Positions 1 to 7,515 of a stretch of 64,000 nt of DNA are shown piece by piece. The stretch is from the NCBI GenBank assembly GCA_003330885.1, contig CP030277.1, positions 1,550,001 through 1,614,000 of the forward strand, in the 5' to 3' direction. Below the pieces are notes generated by a model that made no database searches, had not been told where the DNA came from, and saw nothing but the letters and a program-made list of their open reading frames with translations. Position 1 is the first letter of the stretch; every line of letters begins with the position of its first letter. A program made the translations under genes and the position numbers. Source of the stretch: Rhodobiaceae bacterium. Its GTDB lineage: Bacteria > Pseudomonadota > Alphaproteobacteria > Parvibaculales > Parvibaculaceae.

Positions 1-54
1 AAGCACTTCCGGTTGGGTGGCCACGCTGATATGACGACAGCAACAACCAATTAG
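1..54 (+). CDS. Possible 3' end of an upstream gene (partial)
   Basis: The frame starting at base 1 is open until TAG at 52-54 and encodes 17 residues (start KHFRLGG, end TTATTN). It ends 12 bases before the next ATG, and the AGGAGG of that next gene (53-58) overlaps its stop codon, a typical operon junction. No domain can be recognised in so short a piece, and it could simply be non-coding. Confidence 0.35.
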   Translation, partial: KHFRLGGHADMTTATTN

Positions 55-66
55 GAGGTTTTAGGA

Positions 67-354
67 ATGACCATCGCCCATTTGATCACCTACGTAACAA
101 GCTCGGTCGACACGGTGGTCGCACAGACGGTCGCCTACAAAGAACGTGAACTGGATCGCTCCCCGCCCGAAGGGTTCTTGGGTGTCCACATCTATGCAAA
201 CAAAGACGCAGACGCAGTGATTTTCCTCACCGAGTGGGAAAGTGCTGAGCATCTCGCAGAAACGGCAGACCAGGCCCCATGGGAAGCAGCCCAGGACCTG
301 AATGAAACCTTCTCGGACAAAGTGACCGCTACCACGTTTAAAATCATAAGCTGA
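67..354 (+). CDS. Small ABM-like (dimeric alpha/beta barrel) protein
   Basis: A 95-residue cytoplasmic protein with no signal peptide. Its pattern (beta strand with LITYV, helix, then a GFLGVHIY strand, then FLTEWESAEHL and a short C-terminal strand) resembles the antibiotic-biosynthesis-monooxygenase (ABM) ferredoxin-like fold, whose members are small cofactor-free monooxygenases or heme/quinol-binding proteins. A perfect AGGAGG at 53-58, 8 bases before ATG, fixes the start. It lies 51 bases before an FAD-dependent amine oxidase-like gene on the same strand, so the two may be co-transcribed. The fold assignment is by motif impression only and the reaction is unknown. Confidence 0.6.
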   Translation: MTIAHLITYVTSSVDTVVAQTVAYKERELDRSPPEGFLGVHIYANKDADAVIFLTEWESAEHLAETADQAPWEAAQDLNETFSDKVTATTFKIIS

Positions 355-405
355 GCTCACCGGTCCGGCTGGCGCTAAATCCGCACACCTGCGTATGATA
401 GTGCC

Positions 406-1722
406 ATGACACGCGACGCATTTGCAGGAACAGACCACCCGCCATCCTACTACGCAGCAACCGCCAATGGCGCGCCTGCGCTCGGTGCACTTGATGCGGA
501 TATCACCTGTGACGTTTGTATCGTGGGCGCAGGCTATACCGGTCTCTCCGCTGCGATCCATCTTGCAGAACGCGGCTATGACGTTGTCGTTCTCGAAGCC
601 GCCCAGGTCGGTTGGGGCGCCTCTGGACGCAATGGCGGACAGCTTGGCACGACACTGCGCAAAAGCCAGCCGGAACTCGAAGAAATGCTTGGGCGCGATC
701 AAGGTCGCGCCTTATGGGACCTTGCTCAGGACTCAATTGCGACGGCCAAGTCTCTGATTAAACGGTTCGAGATTGAGTGCGACCTCACGCCCGGCATCAT
801 GCATACAGCCTGGAAGAAAGGCGACATGTCCTGGCTTCGCGAAGAAGCTGATCACATGGCTGAGCACTATGGGTATGACAAGCTGCGCGTTGTAGAGAAG
901 GACGAAATCGGCGACATGGTCGCCACCGATCGCTATTGGGGCGGTGTTCTGGACGAAGAAGCCGCGCATCTCCACCCTCTCAATTATGCGCTCGGGCTCG
1001 CCCGCGGGGCAATCAGCCTTGGCGCCAAGATCTTTGAACGAACGCGGGTCACCAGCATCTCAGATGGAACACCCGCGGCAGTCACCACCGACAATGGAAC
1101 CGTTACCGCCAAGCAGGTAATCCTGGCATGCAATGGCTACCTGGGTGGTTTAGAGCGCAAGGTGAACGGCTATATTATGCCGATCAACAACTTTATCATC
1201 GCCACAGAACCACTTGGCGACGAAGGTGCAAAAGCCCTTATTCGCGACAATGTCGCCATCGCCGACTCCAAGTTTGTCATCGACTATTACCGGCTCTCAG
1301 CTGACGGACGTTTGCTCTTTGGTGGCGGTGAGAACTATTCAAGCACCTTCCCCAAAGACATTGCTGCGTTTGTGAGCAAGCCAATGTTGCGGGTCTTCCC
1401 GCAACTCAAAGACAAGCGTATCGACTATGCATGGGGTGGAACGCTGGCCATCACTCTAAAGCGCATGCCGCATTTTGGCCGCATCGGCCCCAATCGTTTC
1501 TTCGGTCATGGGTACTCTGGCCAGGGCATCAATGTTGCGACGCTTGGCGGCAAACTGCTCGCCGAAGCGGTCGCCGCCGAGGCAGAAGGCAAAGGATCAC
1601 CCGAACGGTTTGATCTGATGGCAGACATCAAGGCAACGAAGTTCCCTGGCGGCACGCTGCTGCGCTATCCTGGCCTGGTCGCCGGCATGCTGTTCTATGC
1701 CATGAAGGACCGACTGCCTTAA
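406..1722 (+). CDS. FAD-dependent oxidoreductase, DAO / gamma-glutamylputrescine oxidase-like
   Basis: A 438-residue flavoenzyme of the D-amino-acid oxidase superfamily. The Rossmann dinucleotide motif GAGYTG is at residues 41-46 after a strand (DVCIV), with the acidic end of strand 2 (VVVLEA) about 20 residues on. The family's GASGRNGGQ loop is at 71-79, and a C-terminal GHGYSGQG motif closes the FAD site. This architecture and length match PuuB-type gamma-glutamylputrescine oxidases and related enzymes that oxidise secondary amines or N-methylated amino acids to imines, aldehydes and H2O2. No signal peptide, so cytoplasmic. It is convergent with cysE (18 bases between the stops). The exact amine substrate cannot be told from sequence; no puuA, puuC or puuD neighbour is present. 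Confidence 0.85.
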   Translation: MTRDAFAGTDHPPSYYAATANGAPALGALDADITCDVCIVGAGYTGLSAAIHLAERGYDVVVLEAAQVGWGASGRNGGQLGTTLRKSQPELEEMLGRDQGRALWDLAQDSIATAKSLIKRFEIECDLTPGIMHTAWKKGDMSWLREEADHMAEHYGYDKLRVVEKDEIGDMVATDRYWGGVLDEEAAHLHPLNYALGLARGAISLGAKIFERTRVTSISDGTPAAVTTDNGTVTAKQVILACNGYLGGLERKVNGYIMPINNFIIATEPLGDEGAKALIRDNVAIADSKFVIDYYRLSADGRLLFGGGENYSSTFPKDIAAFVSKPMLRVFPQLKDKRIDYAWGGTLAITLKRMPHFGRIGPNRFFGHGYSGQGINVATLGGKLLAEAVAAEAEGKGSPERFDLMADIKATKFPGGTLLRYPGLVAGMLFYAMKDRLP

Positions 1723-1740
1723 CAGTCCATTCAAAGCAGG

Positions 1741-2568
1741 CTAGATGCCCTCGCCGTCCTTGCCATTCTCTTCGATGATCTGGTTCATCGCGCGAGAAGG
1801 CTCGTCACATCCCGCGCACCCAACGACCTTGGCAGGCACACCGGCAACGGTGCAATTCGCAGGCACATCCGCAAGCACCACACTCCCAGCACCAACGCGC
1901 GCGCAGTCCCCAATCGTGAGATTGCCCAGGACCTTACAATCAGCACCGAGCAGAACACCGCGCCCGACTTTCGGATGACGATCTCCGGTCTCTTTACCGG
2001 TCCCGCCCAGATTGACACCATGAAGCATGGAAACATCGTCGCCCACGACGGCCGTCTCACCCACGACAACACCGGTCGCATGGTCCATCATGATTGCCTT
2101 GCCGAACTTGGCAGCAGGATGAATATCAACTGCGAAGAGTTCGGAGACCCGGCTCTGAATGAAGTGCGCCATCGGCTTGCGGCCTTCTTGCCAAAGCCAA
2201 TGTGCAATTCGGTAGGCCTGAAGGCTGATAAAGCCCTTAAAGAACAAGAGCGGCTGAAGATAGGAGTCGCACGCTGGATCGCGATCAAACACAGCCACTG
2301 TATCCGCGCGGAACGCCTCGATAATCGTGGGGTCTGCCTCATAAGCGTCTTCGAACACTTCGCGAAGCACCATCGCACTTACTTCTGCATTGGCAAGTTT
2401 ACGCGCGAGGTGAAAGCTCAGCACTTCCGGCAGTGCATCGTGATTGAGAACCGTCGCAAAAATGAAACTCGCGAGTACCGGCTCGGCGGCCGCCATATCG
2501 CGCGCTTCATTGCGCATGCGGTCCCAAACAGGGTCCATAAGTTGTATATTCTCGATGGGCTTGGACAT
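1741..2568 (-). CDS. cysE: Serine O-acetyltransferase
   Basis: Transfers acetyl from acetyl-CoA to L-serine to give O-acetylserine, the acceptor for sulfide in cysteine synthesis. The 275-residue protein has the helical SATase N-terminal domain (about 10-140), then the left-handed beta-helix of hexapeptide repeats with the diagnostic stretch DHATGVVVGETAVVGDD, a histidine in MLHGVNLGGTGK, and a DRHPKVGRGVLLG run. The start has a strong GGAGGAGG-type ribosome binding site just upstream. The C-terminal tail past the hexapeptides (GCDEPSRAMNQIIEEN) is of the kind that lets CysE bind CysK. It is transcribed alone, converging on the FAD oxidoreductase. Confidence 0.95.
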   Translation of the reverse strand: MSKPIENIQLMDPVWDRMRNEARDMAAAEPVLASFIFATVLNHDALPEVLSFHLARKLANAEVSAMVLREVFEDAYEADPTIIEAFRADTVAVFDRDPACDSYLQPLLFFKGFISLQAYRIAHWLWQEGRKPMAHFIQSRVSELFAVDIHPAAKFGKAIMMDHATGVVVGETAVVGDDVSMLHGVNLGGTGKETGDRHPKVGRGVLLGADCKVLGNLTIGDCARVGAGSVVLADVPANCTVAGVPAKVVGCAGCDEPSRAMNQIIEENGKDGEGI

Positions 2569-2762
2569 CGGTCCTCCTCCTCGGGTTCAGTAACACCCGG
2601 ACAGCGTTTCCAGCGAGCCTAGCACATAGGCGCCGGAGACGGCGAGTTCAACAGCATTTTCTCAGTTCTGCCCCATTATCCCGACCTGCGGGTGACGGAA
2701 AGAGAACCAATTGCTAGGCTCCAAACATTGCAATTCAGAACTGTTCAAATGTGAGTCGTGCG

Positions 2763-3569
2763 ATGCCCCATATTCAGACCGCGAGGTTGAAAATCTATTA
2801 TGAAATCAAAGGATCGGGCGACCCTCTGCTTTTCATAAGCGGCACCGGCGCTGATTTGAGGAACAAACCCAATTTTCTGGATGGTCCGGCACCCTCTCGA
2901 TTTGAAACACTCGCCTATGATCAGCGCGGCCTTGGCCAAACTGATAAGCCTGACCAGCCTTACACGATGGCTGAGTATGCAGACGACGCGGCCGCGCTCT
3001 TGGATGAGCTGGGTTGGCAGCAACCCAACGTGATTGGAGTGTCCTTTGGCGGCATGGTTGCCCAGGAATTAGCACTCAGACATCCGGACAGGATTAACCG
3101 TCTGGTTCTCGCCTGCACATCGCCTGGTGGAAACGGCGGCGCCTCTTATCCGCTTCACGACGTTCAAGACATGGGCGCTGTCGAGCGGGCGAAATTCATG
3201 ATCCCCATTTCCGACACAAGACGCGACGACGCCTGGGCAGCTGCCAACCCAAAAGAATATGAGTTCTTTGTCGACTTCGCCTCAACCGATGCATTTGCAG
3301 GTGAGCCAGGCCGCGCCATGGGTGCCGGTCGACAATTGGAAGCCCGCAAACATCACGACACATGGGATCGCCTTCCGGACCTCGCCTGTCCCACCCTGAT
3401 CTGCGGCGGCATCTATGACGGCATTGCACTGCCAACAACGCAGGAAAAACTGGCGGCTCAAATTCCAGATGCGGACCTTGCCATGTTTGACGGCGGGCAC
3501 CTCTTCATGATCCAGGACAAAACGGCTGTGCCCGCAATGCTGGACTTTCTGAATGCCGACAAGAGCTAG
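2763..3569 (+). CDS. Alpha/beta hydrolase (first gene of sulfatase-crotonase-SDR operon)
   Basis: A 268-residue alpha/beta-hydrolase-fold enzyme. The nucleophile elbow is GVSFGG with Ser94, the oxyanion region is near ISGTGAD (25-31), the catalytic acid is probably the Asp in GGIYDG, and the His is in DGGHLFM near the C-terminus. The sequence resembles 3-oxoadipate enol-lactonase and related esterase families. An in-frame GTG at 2751 would add four residues; ATG 2763 (MPHIQTARLK) is preferred because it fits the usual family N-terminus. The stop is 8 bases from the sulfatase ATG, so it is the first gene of a tight four-gene operon. Substrate unknown; an ester or lactone is likely. Confidence 0.85.
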   Translation: MPHIQTARLKIYYEIKGSGDPLLFISGTGADLRNKPNFLDGPAPSRFETLAYDQRGLGQTDKPDQPYTMAEYADDAAALLDELGWQQPNVIGVSFGGMVAQELALRHPDRINRLVLACTSPGGNGGASYPLHDVQDMGAVERAKFMIPISDTRRDDAWAAANPKEYEFFVDFASTDAFAGEPGRAMGAGRQLEARKHHDTWDRLPDLACPTLICGGIYDGIALPTTQEKLAAQIPDADLAMFDGGHLFMIQDKTAVPAMLDFLNADKS

Positions 3570-3577
3570 GAAAACTC

Positions 3578-5116
3578 ATGGGTAGAAAAATACTCTTCAT
3601 CACCACGGACCAGATGCGGTTCGACGCGCTGGGCTGCAATGGCGGCAAGGTCGCGCGCACCCCAGCGATCGACGCACTTGCCCGCAATGGCATCAACTAC
3701 ACCCGCGCCCACGCGCAAAGCGTCGTCTGCATGCCCGCCCGCTCCACCATGCTGACGGGGCAATATGTGAGTACCCACGGCGTCTGGATGAATGGCGTTC
3801 CGCTCCCCGAAGACGCACCGAGTGTCGCCGCTTATCTGCAGGAAAAAGCAGGCTACAAAACAGCCCTCATCGGTAAGGCACACTTTGAGCCCTTCCTCGA
3901 CCCAGAGCTTAAATTCTATGAAAACCGCATGGCACGCATTGATGAAAATGGCCCCCATCGCGGTTTCGACCATATGGAGCTCTCAAGCCACACGCCCCTC
4001 ATCCTCCACTACAACAAATGGATGCGAGAGAATGCCAAAGACGAAATTCGTGGCTTCTATCAAAACATGACCGCCGAGTTTGAGGTGAACGCAGCAGGCG
4101 GCGGAGATACCGGGGCCTGTCAGGTTCACAAAAATCCCGTGGCAAAGGAGCACTACCACACAGATTGGGTGGCAGACCGCACGATCGCCTGGCTCGATAG
4201 CCTGGAGGAAGATTCAGACTGGTTTTGCTGGATGAGCTTTCCTGATCCCCACCACCCGTGGGACCCACCGGAAAGCGAGACCCACCGTGTCGATTGGCGC
4301 GACATAGACCTGCCGGAGGCTTATCCCGACGGCACCGAAAAGAACAGAGAGATTCTCGAAGGCAAGCCCAAGCATTGGATGTGGTATTGGACCGGCGATC
4401 GCACGATCAATATCGAAGCCCCACCAGCTTTCGTCCCAAAAGACATGACCCCCGATCAGGTCCGCGAAGTAAACGCCATGACCCATATCGAAAACGAACT
4501 GATCGACGAGGCATGTGCAAAAGTATTCCAACGGATCAAGGAGCTGGGATGGGAAGATGACACAGACATTATCTTCACCACCGACCATGGCGAATTCCAG
4601 GGGGACTTCGGCCTTTTGTTTAAAGGCCCCTACCATGTCGAAAGTCTGATGAAACTTCCCTTCATCTGGCGCCCCGCACCAAATGCAAAGACAACACCGA
4701 CAACTGTCTCCGCACCCGTTGGGCAGGTCGATCTCGCCCCAACCTTCTGCGAGATCGCAGGCGTCGACACTCCCGGCTGGATGCAGGGACAAGCCCTCCC
4801 CCTGGATGAGACAACAGCCTCAGCGCAAGAGCGCGACAGTGTCTTCACAGAATGGGACTCTGTTTATACAGACGGCACAGAAGTGAGCCTGCGCACACTC
4901 TATAAAGACGGATACATCATCACAGCCTACAACAAGTCGAACATCTATGATGGAACGGAAGGCGAGCTTTACAATTTGGCGGAAGATCCGAACCAATGGG
5001 TGAACCTTTGGGATGATCCCGCCGCCGCCTCATTGAAACAGGAATTATTATCGGCACTCGCCGACGCCCACCCCCCTGCCCGCGAGCCAAAGCTCGACTG
5101 GGTCGCTATCGTTTAA
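3578..5116 (+). CDS. Cys-type sulfatase / phosphonate monoester hydrolase family enzyme
   Basis: A 512-residue member of the alkaline-phosphatase superfamily. The N-terminal metal motif TTDQMRFD comes first, then the sulfatase signature C-x-P-x-R with Cys51 (CMPARSTMLTGQ), the residue converted to formylglycine. Later metal and substrate residues are in GKAHFEP, PDPHHPWDPP and TTDHGEFQGD. There is no signal peptide, so the enzyme is cytoplasmic, like choline sulfatases and phosphonate monoester hydrolases and unlike periplasmic arylsulfatases. AGGAAAAC precedes the ATG. It lies 8 bases after a hydrolase gene and 11 before a crotonase gene. Sulfate ester versus phosphonate/phosphodiester specificity cannot be decided. 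A formylglycine-generating enzyme is required but none is encoded in this window. Confidence 0.88.
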   Translation: MGRKILFITTDQMRFDALGCNGGKVARTPAIDALARNGINYTRAHAQSVVCMPARSTMLTGQYVSTHGVWMNGVPLPEDAPSVAAYLQEKAGYKTALIGKAHFEPFLDPELKFYENRMARIDENGPHRGFDHMELSSHTPLILHYNKWMRENAKDEIRGFYQNMTAEFEVNAAGGGDTGACQVHKNPVAKEHYHTDWVADRTIAWLDSLEEDSDWFCWMSFPDPHHPWDPPESETHRVDWRDIDLPEAYPDGTEKNREILEGKPKHWMWYWTGDRTINIEAPPAFVPKDMTPDQVREVNAMTHIENELIDEACAKVFQRIKELGWEDDTDIIFTTDHGEFQGDFGLLFKGPYHVESLMKLPFIWRPAPNAKTTPTTVSAPVGQVDLAPTFCEIAGVDTPGWMQGQALPLDETTASAQERDSVFTEWDSVYTDGTEVSLRTLYKDGYIITAYNKSNIYDGTEGELYNLAEDPNQWVNLWDDPAAASLKQELLSALADAHPPAREPKLDWVAIV

Positions 5117-5127
5117 GGAAAGACAGA

Positions 5128-5922
5128 ATGCCTTCACCAACTGACAAAATGATCGCCCGCAAAGAAGGCGCTATTGGATGGATGATTTTCAACAATCCAG
5201 AAAAACACAATTCTGTCAGCCTCGACATGTGGCAAGCGGTGCCAGACATCCTGGATGAGTTTGAAGCAGACCCGGAGATTCTCTCCATCGTGCTTACCGG
5301 AGCTGGCGAAAAAGCTTTCGTAGCGGGCGCGGATATTTCTCAATTTGAACAGGCACGCTCAAACCCGGAAAGTGTCCAGAACTATGAGGACACCTCCACC
5401 GTGGCCTTTGAGAGGATTGCAAGCTCCTCTAGACCCACCATTGCGATGATCGATGGCTACTGCATTGGCGGTGGCTTAGGCATCGCCCTTGCCTGTGATC
5501 TGCGCTTTGCCGCCAAAGGCTCCACCTTTGGCATTCCCGCCGGGAAACTTGGCCTCGCCTACCCCCTCGTCTCCACCAAACGATTGGTGGATGTGGTGGG
5601 CCCGTCATCCGCAAAAGAAATCTTCTTTACTGCACGGCGTTTCAATCATGACGAAGCCCTGCAAATGGGCCTGATCAATCGGATCCTCGACAAAGGCGAA
5701 CTGGAAACATTTACACGGGCCACCTGTGAGCAGATTGATGACAATGCGCCGCTCACTGTTCGCAATGAAAAGAAAATCATTGATGAGCTTGTCCGGGAAG
5801 CTGACAGTTTCGACGCGAAAGCCTGCCTGCGTCTGATCGGCGAATGCTTTGGCAGCGAAGACTACGCAGAAGGCCGCGCCGCTTTCATGGAAAAAAGAAA
5901 ACCGAACTTCAAAGGCAAATAA
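5128..5922 (+). CDS. Crotonase-fold enoyl-CoA hydratase/isomerase family protein lacking both classical Glu residues
   Basis: A 264-residue crotonase. The CoA/oxyanion-hole segments AFVAGADIS (64-71) and GYCIGGGLGIALACDLR (110-126) are clear. The two glutamates used as acid/base in rat mitochondrial enoyl-CoA hydratase (Glu144 in GGGCE and Glu164 in QPE) are replaced by Gly118 (GGGLG) and Ala138 (IPAGKLG). It therefore probably does not perform standard enoyl-CoA hydration; isomerase, thioesterase, C-C lyase or other crotonase chemistry is possible. It is the third gene of the hydrolase-sulfatase-crotonase-SDR operon, with an AAGGAAAG ribosome binding site and 12 bases to the SDR. Cytoplasmic. 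A CoA thioester substrate is inferred from the fold. Confidence 0.85.
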   Translation: MPSPTDKMIARKEGAIGWMIFNNPEKHNSVSLDMWQAVPDILDEFEADPEILSIVLTGAGEKAFVAGADISQFEQARSNPESVQNYEDTSTVAFERIASSSRPTIAMIDGYCIGGGLGIALACDLRFAAKGSTFGIPAGKLGLAYPLVSTKRLVDVVGPSSAKEIFFTARRFNHDEALQMGLINRILDKGELETFTRATCEQIDDNAPLTVRNEKKIIDELVREADSFDAKACLRLIGECFGSEDYAEGRAAFMEKRKPNFKGK

Positions 5923-5934
5923 GAAAGAGAACTC

Positions 5935-6786
5935 ATGGGAGAACGTCTGAAAGACAAAGTCGCCATCATCACTGGCGGTACCAGCGGGATCGGCCGCGGC
6001 ACGGTCGATCTGTTTTTGGCTGAAGGGGCCAAGGTCGTGGTCGGTGATGTCCAGGAACACCGCGGCGAAGAGATGACACTGACTTTGGGAGACGATTTCT
6101 CCTATTGCCAAACCGATGTCTCACAGGAAGCCGACGTCAAAAGCCTCGTCGACCATACCGTTGAGAAATTTGGCCGCGTCGACTGCATCTTTAACAATGC
6201 GGGTTTTGGTGGCGTCGGCGGGCAGCTCGACGAGATCGACATGGATGGCTTCGACACATCCGTCGGTGTGCTCCTGAAGGGCGTCTTTCTCGGCTACAAA
6301 TACGCTGTGCCGGTGATGAAAAAACAGGGGTCGGGTTCCATCATCTCAACTGCAAGCGTTGCCGGTCTTCAGGCGGGCTTTGGACCGCAGGTCTATTCCG
6401 CCTGCAAGGCCGCTGTTGCACATCTCGCAAAGACAGCAGCACTGGAGCTCGGTGAGTTTAACATCCGCTCAAATGCCATCTGTCCAGGCGGCATAGCGAC
6501 ACCCATATTTGCAAGCGCGTTGGAACTGGGCGCAAACGCCGCAGATGAATTTGCCGAATTCATGAAGCCGCGCCTTGCGAAGCTTCAGCCCGTCGCGCGC
6601 TCCGGCGTGCCCAATGACATTGCGGAGATGGCCCTCTTCCTCGCGTCAGACGCTTCCACCTTCGTGACAGGGCAAATCATCGCTGTCGACGGTGGCCTTA
6701 CCGCAGGACGCATGCGCGGCCTTTCGGACGCTGTCAATTTCGAAGAAACCATCAACGAGTTTTTGGCAACGCATAAGTCAGGCTAA
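5935..6786 (+). CDS. Short-chain dehydrogenase/reductase
   Basis: A 283-residue classical SDR that oxidises or reduces a hydroxyl/keto group with NAD(P). The cofactor motif TGGTSGIG spans 13-20, NNAG is at 87-90, and the catalytic set is Ser141, Tyr154 and Lys158 (YSACK). The acidic VVVGD at the end of strand 2 favours NAD(H) over NADP(H). The C-terminal DGGLTAG is typical. The protein is about 30 residues longer than the usual 250, the extra being a C-terminal tail (FEETINEFLATH). It is the last gene of the four-gene operon and overlaps the end of the convergent secreted-protein gene by 4 bases. Its place after a crotonase suggests oxidation of a beta-hydroxyacyl or similar intermediate; this is inference. 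Confidence 0.9.
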   Translation: MGERLKDKVAIITGGTSGIGRGTVDLFLAEGAKVVVGDVQEHRGEEMTLTLGDDFSYCQTDVSQEADVKSLVDHTVEKFGRVDCIFNNAGFGGVGGQLDEIDMDGFDTSVGVLLKGVFLGYKYAVPVMKKQGSGSIISTASVAGLQAGFGPQVYSACKAAVAHLAKTAALELGEFNIRSNAICPGGIATPIFASALELGANAADEFAEFMKPRLAKLQPVARSGVPNDIAEMALFLASDASTFVTGQIIAVDGGLTAGRMRGLSDAVNFEETINEFLATHKSG

Positions 6787-7514
6787 AAGCGGAATTCATC
6801 GCCGCCACGGCCGAGCACTGGCACCGCGCCATCGGGGCACGCGCCGCCGGTGGCGTATTTATCTGCAACCTCCCGCGCCATCACATTGGCGTTGGCATTT
6901 GCCAGAGCGTCTATATAGGCCACATGGCAGCTCTCGCCGCTGCGAAACCGAGATACAACCAGAACCTGCCCATTTGAGTAGGAACCATCCTCGGCCATCT
7001 GCTGATAGGTATAGCGGACGATTGTGGCAAAAGGTTCTGCACCAGCTCGGTTCGGAGCCCGCCATTCAAGCTTAGGCCCAAGATTGTTAAATGGGGGAAT
7101 TGTCTCACCAAGCGGACGCACACCCACCGGCACAAAAACATCAACCGGTTCTTCCGGTTCGATCTCGACCACATCAACGATGACGTCCGTTTCTTCCACG
7201 GCGGCTTCCAGCGGGTCCAAAACCAGCTCAGCTATTTCCTCGACCTCCGCAGGTGCTTCCTCAATGATCAGCGGCTCGCCTGGTTTCCGATAGGCAAGGT
7301 AGAGACGCAGGTCACCTTCTGTCGCATACACATCATAACCGTGCTGCCCAGTACATTTGACTTGGACAAATCCAATTTCGGACTCTTCTTCAATGAGAGC
7401 ACATTTTCCGAGATCAAGGTCCGAATAGGAACTCGTGTAGGAGGCAGCACTCGCTGCAGTCGCCCACAAGAGACCTCCGGCAGCGCCAGCTATACCAATG
7501 TAATGCTTCTTCAT
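6783..7514 (-). CDS. Secreted acidic protein of unknown function
   Basis: 243 residues, not recognised. A Sec signal peptide (MKKHYIGIAG..., hydrophobic to about residue 20) ends in ATAASA-AS, so it should be periplasmic or exported. Residues about 85-128 form a low-complexity acidic linker rich in Glu, Val and Pro (EEAPAEVEEIAELV, then EIEPEEPVDVFVPVG). The C-terminal half has two cysteines (GESCHVAY and GGACPDG) in a region that looks folded. The start ATG at 7514 lies one base after the stop of the upstream GST gene, with the ribosome binding site GGAGGGG inside the last GST codons, so translation is coupled. An in-frame start 15 bases upstream is unlikely because it would sit inside the GST gene. 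Confidence 0.7.
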   Translation of the reverse strand: MKKHYIGIAGAAGGLLWATAASAASYTSSYSDLDLGKCALIEEESEIGFVQVKCTGQHGYDVYATEGDLRLYLAYRKPGEPLIIEEAPAEVEEIAELVLDPLEAAVEETDVIVDVVEIEPEEPVDVFVPVGVRPLGETIPPFNNLGPKLEWRAPNRAGAEPFATIVRYTYQQMAEDGSYSNGQVLVVSRFRSGESCHVAYIDALANANANVMAREVADKYATGGACPDGAVPVLGRGGDEFRF

Positions 7515-7515
7515 C

